From positions 124,001 to 188,000 of the forward strand of contig CAJUHR010000003.1 of the NCBI GenBank assembly GCA_910586255.1: a stretch of DNA of 64,000 nt, given 5' to 3'. The notes beneath the pieces were generated by a model. It was not told the origin of the DNA. It saw nothing but the letters and a program-made list of their open reading frames with translations, and did not search any database. Position 1 is the first letter of the stretch. Every line of letters begins with the position of its first letter. Made by a program: the position numbers and the translations under genes. This DNA is from an uncultured Lachnospiraceae bacterium (GTDB taxonomy: Bacteria; Bacillota; Clostridia; Lachnospirales; Lachnospiraceae). Below, piece by piece: positions 52,697 through 60,907 of this stretch.

Positions 52697-53806
52697 ATGG
52701 TGCAGACCAAGGAGGAATGCCTGGCGTTTCTGGGGGAGGCGAGAGACGCGCTGGACGAGCTTTCGCTGCTGGAGGAGCAGGAGAAGGGATTGAGCCAGGA
52801 GGAGACACGGCTGGAGAACGAGCTGGAGACAGAAAAAAAGCTGATGGCAGATCGGATCCAGAAAACAGTGAAAAAACGGCGGGAGGAAATTCGGGCCACC
52901 TACGAAAAGGAGATGACCAAAGCCCAGGAACAGCTGAAAAAGATGCGAAATAAGCGGGAAAAGGCAAAAAGCGAAGGGGTGAAGGAACGGATTCAGGAGG
53001 AGACAAGGCCTCTTACGGACGAGATTCGGGAGCTGAAGGTGCAGCTGAGAGCTTTGATCCGGCAGAATCACGTGCCGGGATACTGTCAGAGCTCTTTGTA
53101 CTACGGATTATATTTTCCGCGCCATGTGAAGGAATATCTGATGCTTTTTGTGTACGTGCTGATTTTTTTCATGGTAATTCCCTGGGGAGTGTATCTGGTG
53201 ATTCCAGGTAGAAAGCCTCTTTATCTGGCAGTGATCTATCTTGCAGACATACTGGTAGTGGGCGGCAGTTATCTGACAATCGGAAACCGCACAAAGCTGT
53301 TGTATATGGAAACTCTGCGGGAGGGAAGAAAGTATCAGGATCAGATTCGGGACAATCGCAAAAAAATAAAAAGGCTAACCACCGCCATTCGCAGGGACAG
53401 GAATGAATCTCTGTATAATTTGGAAAAATATGACGATGAAATAGCGAGGCTGCAGCAGGAGCTGAGCGATGTGGCAGATAAGCAAAAGGATGCCCTCAAT
53501 GCTTTTGAGACGGTTACAAAAAACATTCTGGCTGATGAGATTGAACATAACCATAAAGAAAAGCTGGATCAGCTGCAGGAGGAATATCAGCAGGTGTCTG
53601 CGGAGCTTCGTTTGGTTATGCAGAAGGTAAAGGAGAAAAGGCTTTATGTATCGGGGAGCTATGGGACCTATTTGGGGAAGGAGTTTATGGATTCCCAGAA
53701 GATTATGCAGCTGACCGATATTGTTCGGGAAGGCCGCGCCGCTAACGTAAGCGAGGCCATTGCCGTGTATGAGGCCGGGCGGCAGCAGAGCCAGCCGGGG
53801 CGGTAG
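52697..53806 (+). CDS. Coiled-coil membrane protein, function unknown
   Basis: A 369-residue protein with a charged coiled coil at about residues 10-120, two adjacent membrane helices (about 150-200: MLFVYVLIFFMVIPWGVYLV, then LAVIYLADILVVGGSYLTIG), then a second coiled coil at about 215-330 and a small C-terminal domain (DSQKIMQLTDIVREGRAANV). ATG 52697 follows AAAGGAGGGCC. This layout suggests a membrane-tethered spacer or sensor; no family was recognised. Confidence 0.8.
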   Translation: MVQTKEECLAFLGEARDALDELSLLEEQEKGLSQEETRLENELETEKKLMADRIQKTVKKRREEIRATYEKEMTKAQEQLKKMRNKREKAKSEGVKERIQEETRPLTDEIRELKVQLRALIRQNHVPGYCQSSLYYGLYFPRHVKEYLMLFVYVLIFFMVIPWGVYLVIPGRKPLYLAVIYLADILVVGGSYLTIGNRTKLLYMETLREGRKYQDQIRDNRKKIKRLTTAIRRDRNESLYNLEKYDDEIARLQQELSDVADKQKDALNAFETVTKNILADEIEHNHKEKLDQLQEEYQQVSAELRLVMQKVKEKRLYVSGSYGTYLGKEFMDSQKIMQLTDIVREGRAANVSEAIAVYEAGRQQSQPGR

Positions 53807-53901
53807 CGGGAGAAAAGGCGGCTTCCTTTCGGATTACAAGTATAAAATCTCTGCCGGATGCTTATAATAGGAATAACAAAATTGAGTACAGGCAGGGCGT
53901 C

Positions 53902-54501
53902 ATGAAAACAGGTTGGTGCAGAAAATGGAAGATGGGCCGGAAAATATATTATTTTGACTCCGAGAGAAGCTTTGAGACGGAAGCATTTGCCCGAACCCTT
54001 CACAGGATGATTGGAGAAATCATGGAGGAGGAGGGAAAGAGAGGCATATTGGTGCTGTGTATCGGCACGGACCGTTCCACAGGCGACAGCTTAGGGCCTC
54101 TCATCGGATATAAGCTGAAGGAACAGCGGGTGCGCAGAATCAAGATTCTGGGGACTTTGGAACGTCCGGTTCACGCCATGAACTTAGAGCAATATGTGGC
54201 AAAGATCCGCATGCAGTATGACGATTACGTGGTGGTGGCCGTAGATGCCTCCGTGGGAAGTCAGGACCATGTGGGCTGCATAACTCTGGGAAGAGGAGCC
54301 TTAAGGCCGGGGCTGGGAGTGTGCAAGGATCTGCAGGCAGTGGGGGATATTTTTATCACAGGCATTGTGGGCGGGTACGGCAACTATGATCCTCTGATGC
54401 TGCAGAGCGTTCGTCTGTCCATGGTGATGAAAATGGCGGATTATATCTGCGAAAGCGTATTTCTTGTCGAACAGTTTTTAGAGAGAGCGGCTCTGGTTTG
54501 A
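53902..54501 (+). CDS. yyaC: Spore protease-like protein YyaC
   Basis: A 199-residue protein of the GPR-related YyaC family: VLCIGTDRSTGDSLGPLIGYKL, GTLERPVHAMNLEQYV, VVAVDASVG and ITGIVGGYGNYDPLMLQSVRL are its signature blocks. It is found in spore formers; its biochemical role is not established. The start is uncertain between ATG 53902 and ATG 53932. Confidence 0.88.
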   Translation: MKTGWCRKWKMGRKIYYFDSERSFETEAFARTLHRMIGEIMEEEGKRGILVLCIGTDRSTGDSLGPLIGYKLKEQRVRRIKILGTLERPVHAMNLEQYVAKIRMQYDDYVVVAVDASVGSQDHVGCITLGRGALRPGLGVCKDLQAVGDIFITGIVGGYGNYDPLMLQSVRLSMVMKMADYICESVFLVEQFLERAALV

Positions 54502-54525
54502 CAAAATCAGCACCCCGGATATGTT
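54498..54525 (+). promoter_or_regulatory. Promoter of the LysM protein gene
   Basis: TTGACA (54498-54503), 16 bp, TATGTT (54520-54525); the -35 overlaps the yyaC stop codon. Confidence 0.5.
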
Positions 54526-54573
54526 ATGATTGGTCTGTATATAAATATGAAATCATAGCAGAGGGGTGAAAAT

Positions 54574-55998
54574 ATGGGAGAGTTTTATGCTCCGTACCCA
54601 AAGCTGCCGAAGAATATCCGGCAGATAGGGGAGCGGGATTTGAATGTGAAATTATATGTGGAGGATTATGTCAATACATATCTGAAACGTCTGTATCCGG
54701 CCGGTGGACAAGATCTGCGGGTCGGCCTTTTGCTGGGAGAAGCAAAGAGTCAGGAGGGGATGCCGTACCTGTTTGCTGACGGGGCTTTGGAGATGGAGAA
54801 CGTGGTCAAAAACGGGGAGCAGATCGAATTTACGGAGGAAGCATGGGAACAGGCTTACCGGGGGATTGACCGGATGTTTCCCAAGAGAACCGTGTTGGGA
54901 TGGTTTGTGTGCAGCGGGCCAGACAGGAATCTGAGCCCTTTGAATTACTGGAAACAGCACAGCAAATACTTTCCGGAGAAGAACCAGCTGATGTATTTAA
55001 GCTGCGGCCTGGAAGGGGAGGAGTCAGTGTATGTGGCATCGGAGGACGGCTTCTACCGCCTGCGGGGATACAGCATCTATTATGAGAGAAATCAGATGAT
55101 GCAGGATTATATGGTGTCTCGTAAGGACGCCTGCCGGACGGAGACGGGAACCAGGGATACGGTGATTCAGGATTTTCGGCAGAGGATGGAGGAGAACCGT
55201 CAGGAGGCGCGCCGCCGCCAGTCTGCTCTTGGGGGACTTAAAACGGCTTGCGGTGTGCTGTCCGTATTGGTGCTGGCCTGCGGCGTTACTATGTTTAACA
55301 ATTACCATCGGATGCGGCAGATGGAGTCAGTGATCGCATCTGCATTGCCGGAAGGAATGGAGAAAAGCTGGTCAGAGCTGATAGGAGGCGAAAATGAGAA
55401 GGAAGCCCGGGAGCCGCTCTTTGAGGATGTTCCGGGAGAGGTGTATCCCACAAAAGGCGATATAGTGATTGAGCCGGAGAGTATGGTATCAGGGGAGAGT
55501 GTGGCAGTAGCCGGAGGACAGGCCAGGGAGACAGCTCCCGGCCAGGGAGACGGGCAATCTTCGGAAAATACTCAGAGAGACGAACAGGCAGCAAGCCGGA
55601 TTTCAGGCGGGAATCAGGCAGCGGTGCCGGTTTCCGAAACAAATCAGGACATCGGTCAGGCAGCAGGGCAGACTCATGGAGAAAGCCAGGCCTCAGATGC
55701 CTCCCAGACGGTTAGTCAGCAATCAAACCAGCCAGCCAATCCTGCCCGGTCAGACGGCGCCGGTCACCTATCCTCTGCTCAGGAAGAGGCAGAAGCCGCT
55801 GCCCTGACGCCGGAGCCGGTGGTTATTCCGGATAATGCCATGATCCATACCGTTCAGGATGGAGAAACCCTTTATGGAATATGCCTGGAATATTACCACA
55901 GCGTAAATAATTTGTCTCAAATTTGCCAGTGGAACCAGTTGACAGATGAAAATCATTTATCCGTAGGCCAAAGGCTTTATATGCCGCCTGCAGAATAG
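54574..55998 (+). CDS. Cytoplasmic MPN/JAB-like domain, membrane helix and C-terminal LysM
   Basis: A 474-residue protein. Residues about 1-190 resemble a metal-free MPN/JAB fold (VGLLLGEAKS; VLGWFVCSGPD in the place of GWxHSHP). A membrane helix follows at about 228-248, then a long Gln/Ser/Ala-rich low-complexity segment (about 285-420), then LysM at about 425-472 (HTVQDGETLYGICLEYYH...NQLTDENHLSVGQRLYMPP). It would link a cytoplasmic domain to peptidoglycan. It starts after GAGGGGTGAAAAT. The MPN assignment is tentative. Confidence 0.8.
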   Translation: MGEFYAPYPKLPKNIRQIGERDLNVKLYVEDYVNTYLKRLYPAGGQDLRVGLLLGEAKSQEGMPYLFADGALEMENVVKNGEQIEFTEEAWEQAYRGIDRMFPKRTVLGWFVCSGPDRNLSPLNYWKQHSKYFPEKNQLMYLSCGLEGEESVYVASEDGFYRLRGYSIYYERNQMMQDYMVSRKDACRTETGTRDTVIQDFRQRMEENRQEARRRQSALGGLKTACGVLSVLVLACGVTMFNNYHRMRQMESVIASALPEGMEKSWSELIGGENEKEAREPLFEDVPGEVYPTKGDIVIEPESMVSGESVAVAGGQARETAPGQGDGQSSENTQRDEQAASRISGGNQAAVPVSETNQDIGQAAGQTHGESQASDASQTVSQQSNQPANPARSDGAGHLSSAQEEAEAAALTPEPVVIPDNAMIHTVQDGETLYGICLEYYHSVNNLSQICQWNQLTDENHLSVGQRLYMPPAE

Positions 55999-56016
55999 AA
56001 CATGTAACAAAATCCT

Positions 56017-56045
56017 TTGACCCTGCGGAGAAAATGATGTATACT
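56017..56045 (+). promoter_or_regulatory. Promoter of the DUF5711-like gene
   Basis: TTGACC (56017-56022), 17 bp, TATACT (56040-56045). The transcript would start near 56052, which rules out the ATG at 56034 as the start codon. Confidence 0.78.
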
Positions 56046-56078
56046 AAAAGTCAATATTCATATACAGGAGATAAGACC

Positions 56079-57347
56079 ATGGGTGATATGAGCTCCATGA
56101 GCAGGGAGAGCAGAAAGCAGAAGCTTCGCAGCCAGATGATCACTCCGGATAGGGAATATCCCCCTTCCAAGAATCGGGTGGAGGAGGAAGAGTTGTTTAC
56201 GGCCCGTCAGAAAAAGCGCCGCAGACATATGGTTTTGTCTGTTGTGATGCTGGTTTTCATACTTTTCGGAGCCGGAGGGTGGTTTTATTATCAACAGATT
56301 TTCAGATATACTGTCTATGAGACCATCCGGAGGATTCCTCTCAATGAAGGAAGCCTTGTGGGATATGTGACATTTGGGAATAATGTGATTAAATATACCC
56401 GGGACGGGGCATCCTATATCGATGAACGGGGAGGAAATGTCTGGACGGAAAGCTATGAGATGAAGATGCCGATTGTGGCAGTTAATGGAGATTTTGCCGC
56501 CATTGCCGACCAGCAGGGCAACAGTATTTTGATTTTTAATAAGGATGGTAAGGTTGGACAGGCCACCACGATTCTTCCTATTACAAGGGTTGCCGTATCC
56601 GGATTGGGAATGGTGGCAGTGCTTTTGGAGGACTCTACATCCAGCTATATCTATTTTTTCCGCAAGGACGGAGGAGAGCTTAAAATCAATGTGAGAACAA
56701 ATATGTCCGGAGACGGATATCCTTTGGACATATGTCTATCCAGGGACGGAACCCAGATGATGTGCTCCTATGTTTATCTGGAAGGAGGGGAGGCCAAAAA
56801 CCGTGTGGTGTTTTATGACTTTTCCGAGATAGGCAAGAATGTGCCCACCCGCGTGGTAGGAGGCTTTGACGAACCCTTTTCCAATGCCCTTGTGCCCCGG
56901 GTAGCATACTTAAAGGAGCCTTATTCCTGCGCGTTCGGAAGCAACGGACCGGTGTTTTTTTCCTCTCAGAACCTGGCAAAGCCCCAGCTTCTTAGGGAGG
57001 CTTCCATGACAGAGGAAATGATAGCCGGAACATTTTACTCAGATGAGTATGTTGCGGTGATTGTGTGGGATACAGGAGGAGAGAATGAGAAGCGCCTGGA
57101 GGTATTCCGGGCAGACGGCAGCCATGTGCTGAGTCAGGGATTTACTTATGATTATATTCATGCGGATATTGACGGAGAACTGATATTTCTGTATAATGAT
57201 AACTCGTGTAAGGTATTTAATATGGCAGGGGTGGAAAAGCTAGACACTACCTTTGACTTTGCAGTGACAAAGATCCGCAGGGGGCGGATGCCCAACACCC
57301 TGTTGGTTATGGGCCCTCAGGAGATGCGGGAGATTAAACTAAGGTAA
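56079..57347 (+). CDS. DUF5711-like membrane protein with beta-propeller-type outer domain
   Basis: A 422-residue protein. A short cytoplasmic basic tail and one membrane helix (about residues 58-80, MVLSVVMLVFILFGAGGWFY) are followed by a repeated beta-strand domain (NGDFAAIADQQGNSILIFNKDG, VAVSGLGMVAVLLED, GELIFLYNDNSCKVFN) like a propeller. ATG 56079 follows AGGAG at good spacing and lies downstream of the promoter. The function is unknown; an outer-face sensor or scaffold is likely. The transketolase gene follows 40 bp later. Confidence 0.82.
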   Translation: MGDMSSMSRESRKQKLRSQMITPDREYPPSKNRVEEEELFTARQKKRRRHMVLSVVMLVFILFGAGGWFYYQQIFRYTVYETIRRIPLNEGSLVGYVTFGNNVIKYTRDGASYIDERGGNVWTESYEMKMPIVAVNGDFAAIADQQGNSILIFNKDGKVGQATTILPITRVAVSGLGMVAVLLEDSTSSYIYFFRKDGGELKINVRTNMSGDGYPLDICLSRDGTQMMCSYVYLEGGEAKNRVVFYDFSEIGKNVPTRVVGGFDEPFSNALVPRVAYLKEPYSCAFGSNGPVFFSSQNLAKPQLLREASMTEEMIAGTFYSDEYVAVIVWDTGGENEKRLEVFRADGSHVLSQGFTYDYIHADIDGELIFLYNDNSCKVFNMAGVEKLDTTFDFAVTKIRRGRMPNTLLVMGPQEMREIKLR

Positions 57348-57387
57348 CAGGAGTCTGATGTACATACAGAACATGAGGAGGATACCA

Positions 57388-59376
57388 ATGAGCCAGTTAG
57401 ATACGATGTCAGTCAATGCGATCCGCATATTGTCAGCGGATGCAATCCAGAAAGCCAATTCCGGTCATCCGGGCCTGCCTTTGGGCTGTGCTCCTATGGC
57501 TTATGAGTTATGGATGAATCATTTAAATCACAATCCGGCAGATCCGGAGTGGGAGAACAGGGATCGTTTTGTTTTGTCCGGCGGACATGGCTCCATGCTG
57601 TTATATTCCCTGCTTCACCTCTTTGGGTACGGCGGCTTGTCAAAGGAAGATATCATGGATTTCAGACAGCTGGGGTCTAAGACACCGGGTCATCCGGAAT
57701 ACGGTCATACGGTGGGTGTGGAGGCAACTACCGGGCCCCTTGGAGCCGGCATGGGCATGGCGGTGGGAATGGCCATTGCGGAGGAACATCTGGCCAGCGT
57801 ATTTAACAGAGAGGATTATCCGGTGGTGGATCATTACACCTATGCTCTGGGTGGGGACGGATGTATGATGGAGGGCATCAGCTCGGAGGCCTTCTCTCTG
57901 GCAGGGACCCTAAAGCTACACAAGCTGATAGTCCTGTATGATTCCAATAAAATCTCCATAGAAGGAGATACAGATATCACTTTTTCCGAGGATGTGACAA
58001 AGCGGATGGAGGCCTTTGGTTTCCAGACGCTTCTGGTGGAGGACGGCAATGACTTAGAGGCTATCGGCCGGGCCATTGAGGAGGCAAAGGCTGACAGAGA
58101 GCGACCTTCCTTTATAACGATCCGCACTCAGATAGGCTATGGCTGTCCCGCAAAGCAGGGCAAGGCCAGCGCCCATGGAGAGCCTTTAGGAATAGACAAT
58201 GTAACGGCTCTCAGAAACACTCTGGGATGGCAGTACGAAGAGCCCTTTTATGTTCCAGAGGAGGTTTATAATCATTTTCGGGAAAATGCCAGGGAAAAGG
58301 CGGAGACAGAGGCAGCCTGGAAGGTGATGTTTGCCGCGTACTGTCAGGAATATCCGGAGATGGAGGCTCTTTGGAATCAATACCATGAGGGCGGGAAAAA
58401 GGCAGCGGAGGCTCTTTTGGCAGATGAAAAGCTTTGGGTCGGCTCCGGAAAGGCAGATGCCACCAGAAATGTTTCCGGAAAGCTGATTAACCAGCTGAAG
58501 GATTTGCAGCCCAATCTGATGGGAGGCTCCGCAGACTTAGGACCATCCAACAAGACAATCATGAACGGGGCAGGGGATTTTACAGGGGACAATCCAGGAG
58601 GACGGAATTTGCACTTTGGTGTGAGAGAGCTGGCCATGACAGCCATTGGCAACGGATTGCTGCTTCACGGAGGAATGCGTGCCTATGTGGCAACCTTCTT
58701 TGTGTTCAGCGATTATGTGAAGCCTATGGCCCGCCTGTCAGCCTTGATGGGGTTGCCTCTGACCTTTGTGTTTACCCATGACAGTATTGGCGTGGGGGAG
58801 GACGGGCCCACCCATGAGCCGGTGGAACAGTTAGCTATGTTCCGTTCCATTCCCAATTTCCATGTGATACGTCCCTGTGACGGAGTGGAGACTGCTGCCG
58901 CCTGGTATAGCGCCATGATTTCGGATAAGACGCCTACCGCGCTGATTTTGAGCCGTCAAAGCCTTCCGGCGGTGGAAGGCACCAGCCGGGAAGCGCTAAA
59001 AGGCGCCTATGTGCTGGACGACTGTGAAGGCACTCCGGAGCTTATACTGATCGCATCGGGCTCAGAGGTGAGCCTGGCTGTGGAGGCGAAAAAGGAGCTG
59101 TCCGCAGAAGGCCGGAAGGTACGGGTGGTGTCCATGCCGTCCATGGAGCTTTTTGAGGAGCAGACGAGCGAGTACAAGGAATCCGTATTGCCGGACGGGG
59201 TGCGCAAACGAGTGGCCATTGAAGCCCTGGGAGGTTTTGGATGGCATCGGTATGTGGGGCTGGACGGCGCCCTGGTGACAATGAAGGGATTTGGAGCCAG
59301 CGCTCCGGCCGCAAAATTGTTTGAGCATTTTGGGTTTACGAAAGAGCATGTGCTAAAGGTGGCGCGGGCGCTTTAA
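57388..59376 (+). CDS. tkt: Transketolase
   Basis: A 662-residue thiamine-diphosphate enzyme of normal length. Motifs are SGHPGLPLGCAPMAYELW, GPLGAGMGMAVGMAIAEEHL, the ThDP motif GGDGCMMEGISSEAFSLAG...LIVLYDSNKI, PTHEPVEQLAMFRSIPN and the glutamate-containing VRELAMTAIGNGL. It links the pentose phosphate pathway and glycolysis. ATG 57388 follows GAGGAGGATACCA. Confidence 0.96.
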   Translation: MSQLDTMSVNAIRILSADAIQKANSGHPGLPLGCAPMAYELWMNHLNHNPADPEWENRDRFVLSGGHGSMLLYSLLHLFGYGGLSKEDIMDFRQLGSKTPGHPEYGHTVGVEATTGPLGAGMGMAVGMAIAEEHLASVFNREDYPVVDHYTYALGGDGCMMEGISSEAFSLAGTLKLHKLIVLYDSNKISIEGDTDITFSEDVTKRMEAFGFQTLLVEDGNDLEAIGRAIEEAKADRERPSFITIRTQIGYGCPAKQGKASAHGEPLGIDNVTALRNTLGWQYEEPFYVPEEVYNHFRENAREKAETEAAWKVMFAAYCQEYPEMEALWNQYHEGGKKAAEALLADEKLWVGSGKADATRNVSGKLINQLKDLQPNLMGGSADLGPSNKTIMNGAGDFTGDNPGGRNLHFGVRELAMTAIGNGLLLHGGMRAYVATFFVFSDYVKPMARLSALMGLPLTFVFTHDSIGVGEDGPTHEPVEQLAMFRSIPNFHVIRPCDGVETAAAWYSAMISDKTPTALILSRQSLPAVEGTSREALKGAYVLDDCEGTPELILIASGSEVSLAVEAKKELSAEGRKVRVVSMPSMELFEEQTSEYKESVLPDGVRKRVAIEALGGFGWHRYVGLDGALVTMKGFGASAPAAKLFEHFGFTKEHVLKVARAL

Positions 59377-59395
59377 AAGAGGGAAGAACAGGCAG

Positions 59396-59438
59396 ACGCC
59401 CGGCATTTCGCGAATTTGCGGAAGGCCGGGCGTTTTTT
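59396..59438 (+). terminator. Terminator of the transketolase gene
   Basis: ACGCCCGGC (59396-59404) pairs with GCCGGGCGT (59425-59433), followed by TTTTTT. Confidence 0.9.
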
Positions 59439-59631
59439 GCGCTTTTACAGGATTTGGGGGGGATTTTGCCAAATATTTTTGTCGCAAAACAGCTTCTGCT
59501 TGCAATCGAAAGTAGTTTCTTTTATACTACAGGTAATGATTGGTCCGGCAGGAAATATCAGGAGCGGATGATCAGAAAAGGCAGCAGAGCGGGCATTTTA
59601 AGGACTGCCGGAATAAAAGGAGGGGAAAACC

Positions 59632-60576
59632 ATGGAAAAAAAGTGTATTGGTATTGATATTGGGGGAACCACGGTGAAGCTGGGACTTTTTACGGTTGCC
59701 GGTGAACTGCTGGAAAAGTGGGAGGTGCCCACAAGGAAGGAAGAGGGAGGCAAAAACATACTTCCCGATGTGGCGGCCTCTATCCGGAAGGTGCTGGAGG
59801 AGAAGGAGATTGACTTAAAGGATGTGGCGGGCGCCGGCATGGGGGTACCGGGGCCTGTGCTTCCGGACGGATACGTGGAGATCTGTGTGAATTTAGGCTG
59901 GAAGGATATGAATCCCCAGAAGGAGCTGAGCCGCCTCTTGGACGGAATGCCAGTGAAAAGCGGCAATGATGCCAATGTGGCGGCTTTAGGTGAAATGTGG
60001 CAGGGCGGAGGCAAGGGATATACGGATATTTTGATGGTGACACTGGGAACAGGCGTGGGAGGCGGCGTGATCATTAACGAAAAGATTATTGCCGGAAAGC
60101 ATGGGCTGGGCGGCGAGATCGGGCATATTCATGTGAGAGACGAAGAATGGGAGCACTGTAATTGCGGCGGTGTGGGGTGTGTGGAGCAGATTGCCAGCGC
60201 CACCGGAATTGCCCGGGAGGCAAGAAGAAAGATGGCCGGGTCCGATGCCCCCTCTTCCATGAGAAAATACGGGGACGCGATTACAGCAAAGAATGTGATG
60301 GATGAGGCAAAGGCTGGTGACGCCATGGCTTTGGAGGTGGCGGAGACCGTGGGACGCTATCTGGGGCTTGTTCTGGCGCAGATAGCCATGACCATAGACC
60401 CGGAAATATTTGTAATCGGAGGCGGTGTGTCTAAGGCCGGGCAGTTTCTCATTGACCGGATTGAAAAATATTATGACCACTATTCCCCCATATCTCAGAA
60501 TAAAGGGAAGATCGGTCTGGCAAGTCTGGGCAATGACGCCGGTATCTACGGCGCCGCCCGTCTGGTGCTCGACTAA
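59632..60576 (+). CDS. glcK: ROK-family glucokinase
   Basis: A 314-residue protein with the ATP loop GIDIGGTTVKLGLF, GVPGPV, the catalytic Asp in SGNDANVAALGE, LGTGVGGGVI, the sugar-contact HGLGGEIGHIHV and the zinc motif CNCGGVGCVEQ. It phosphorylates glucose released inside the cell. It starts after AAAAGGAGGGGAAAACC and is followed by a hairpin. Confidence 0.94.
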   Translation: MEKKCIGIDIGGTTVKLGLFTVAGELLEKWEVPTRKEEGGKNILPDVAASIRKVLEEKEIDLKDVAGAGMGVPGPVLPDGYVEICVNLGWKDMNPQKELSRLLDGMPVKSGNDANVAALGEMWQGGGKGYTDILMVTLGTGVGGGVIINEKIIAGKHGLGGEIGHIHVRDEEWEHCNCGGVGCVEQIASATGIAREARRKMAGSDAPSSMRKYGDAITAKNVMDEAKAGDAMALEVAETVGRYLGLVLAQIAMTIDPEIFVIGGGVSKAGQFLIDRIEKYYDHYSPISQNKGKIGLASLGNDAGIYGAARLVLD

Positions 60577-60582
60577 AGCCTC

Positions 60583-60616
60583 TTATGGCGGCGCTTTAGA
60601 AAAAGCGCCGCCATAA
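60583..60616 (+). terminator. Hairpin after the glucokinase gene
   Basis: A 15-bp perfect stem TTATGGCGGCGCTTT / AAAGCGCCGCCATAA, starting 7 bp after the stop. There is little T run. The rest of the gap to the riboswitch (60617-60821) is AT-rich, with no further feature recognised. Confidence 0.6.
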
Positions 60617-60821
60617 AATGAGGAGACCCGGCCGAACTTTCGTCCAACCGGGCAATTATGAAAAATCTATGTGCAATTTGGCTATTGAAATAAGGAAAAA
60701 CACTAACTTTCTATGCATTTAGTATAAAAATAAAATATGAACGGAATATGAACACAATGTAAATAGATTGTAACGGTTATCTGCCGGATTGCTAGTTCTG
60801 TACGAGTTTGAAAAGCTGTGG

Positions 60822-60827
60822 TATAAT
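60822..60827 (+). promoter_or_regulatory. Extended -10 promoter of the pyrophosphatase gene
   Basis: TGGTATAAT (60819-60827), an extended -10 with a poor -35. Transcription would start near 60833, just before the riboswitch. Confidence 0.65.
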
Positions 60828-60837
60828 GAGAATATTT

Positions 60838-60893
60838 GGCGAGGTATTTCGCCAGCTTAGTGTAAGTGATACCTGGCTGTCTAGCCAGGTTTT
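60838..60893 (+). promoter_or_regulatory. Fluoride riboswitch with terminator expression platform
   Basis: Stem 1 is GGCGA (60838-60842) with TCGCC (60849-60853). Its loop GGTAT (60843-60847) can pair with ATACC (60869-60873) as a pseudoknot. The middle stem is CTTA (60856-60859) with TAAG (60863-60866). A terminator CCTGGCT (60872-60878) / AGCCAGG (60883-60889) plus TTTT overlaps the pseudoknot. This is the crcB-motif layout: fluoride would hold the pseudoknot and prevent termination. Pyrophosphatases are fluoride-sensitive and known members of this regulon. Confidence 0.75.
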
Positions 60894-60907
60894 AAGGGGA
60901 GGTTGCT

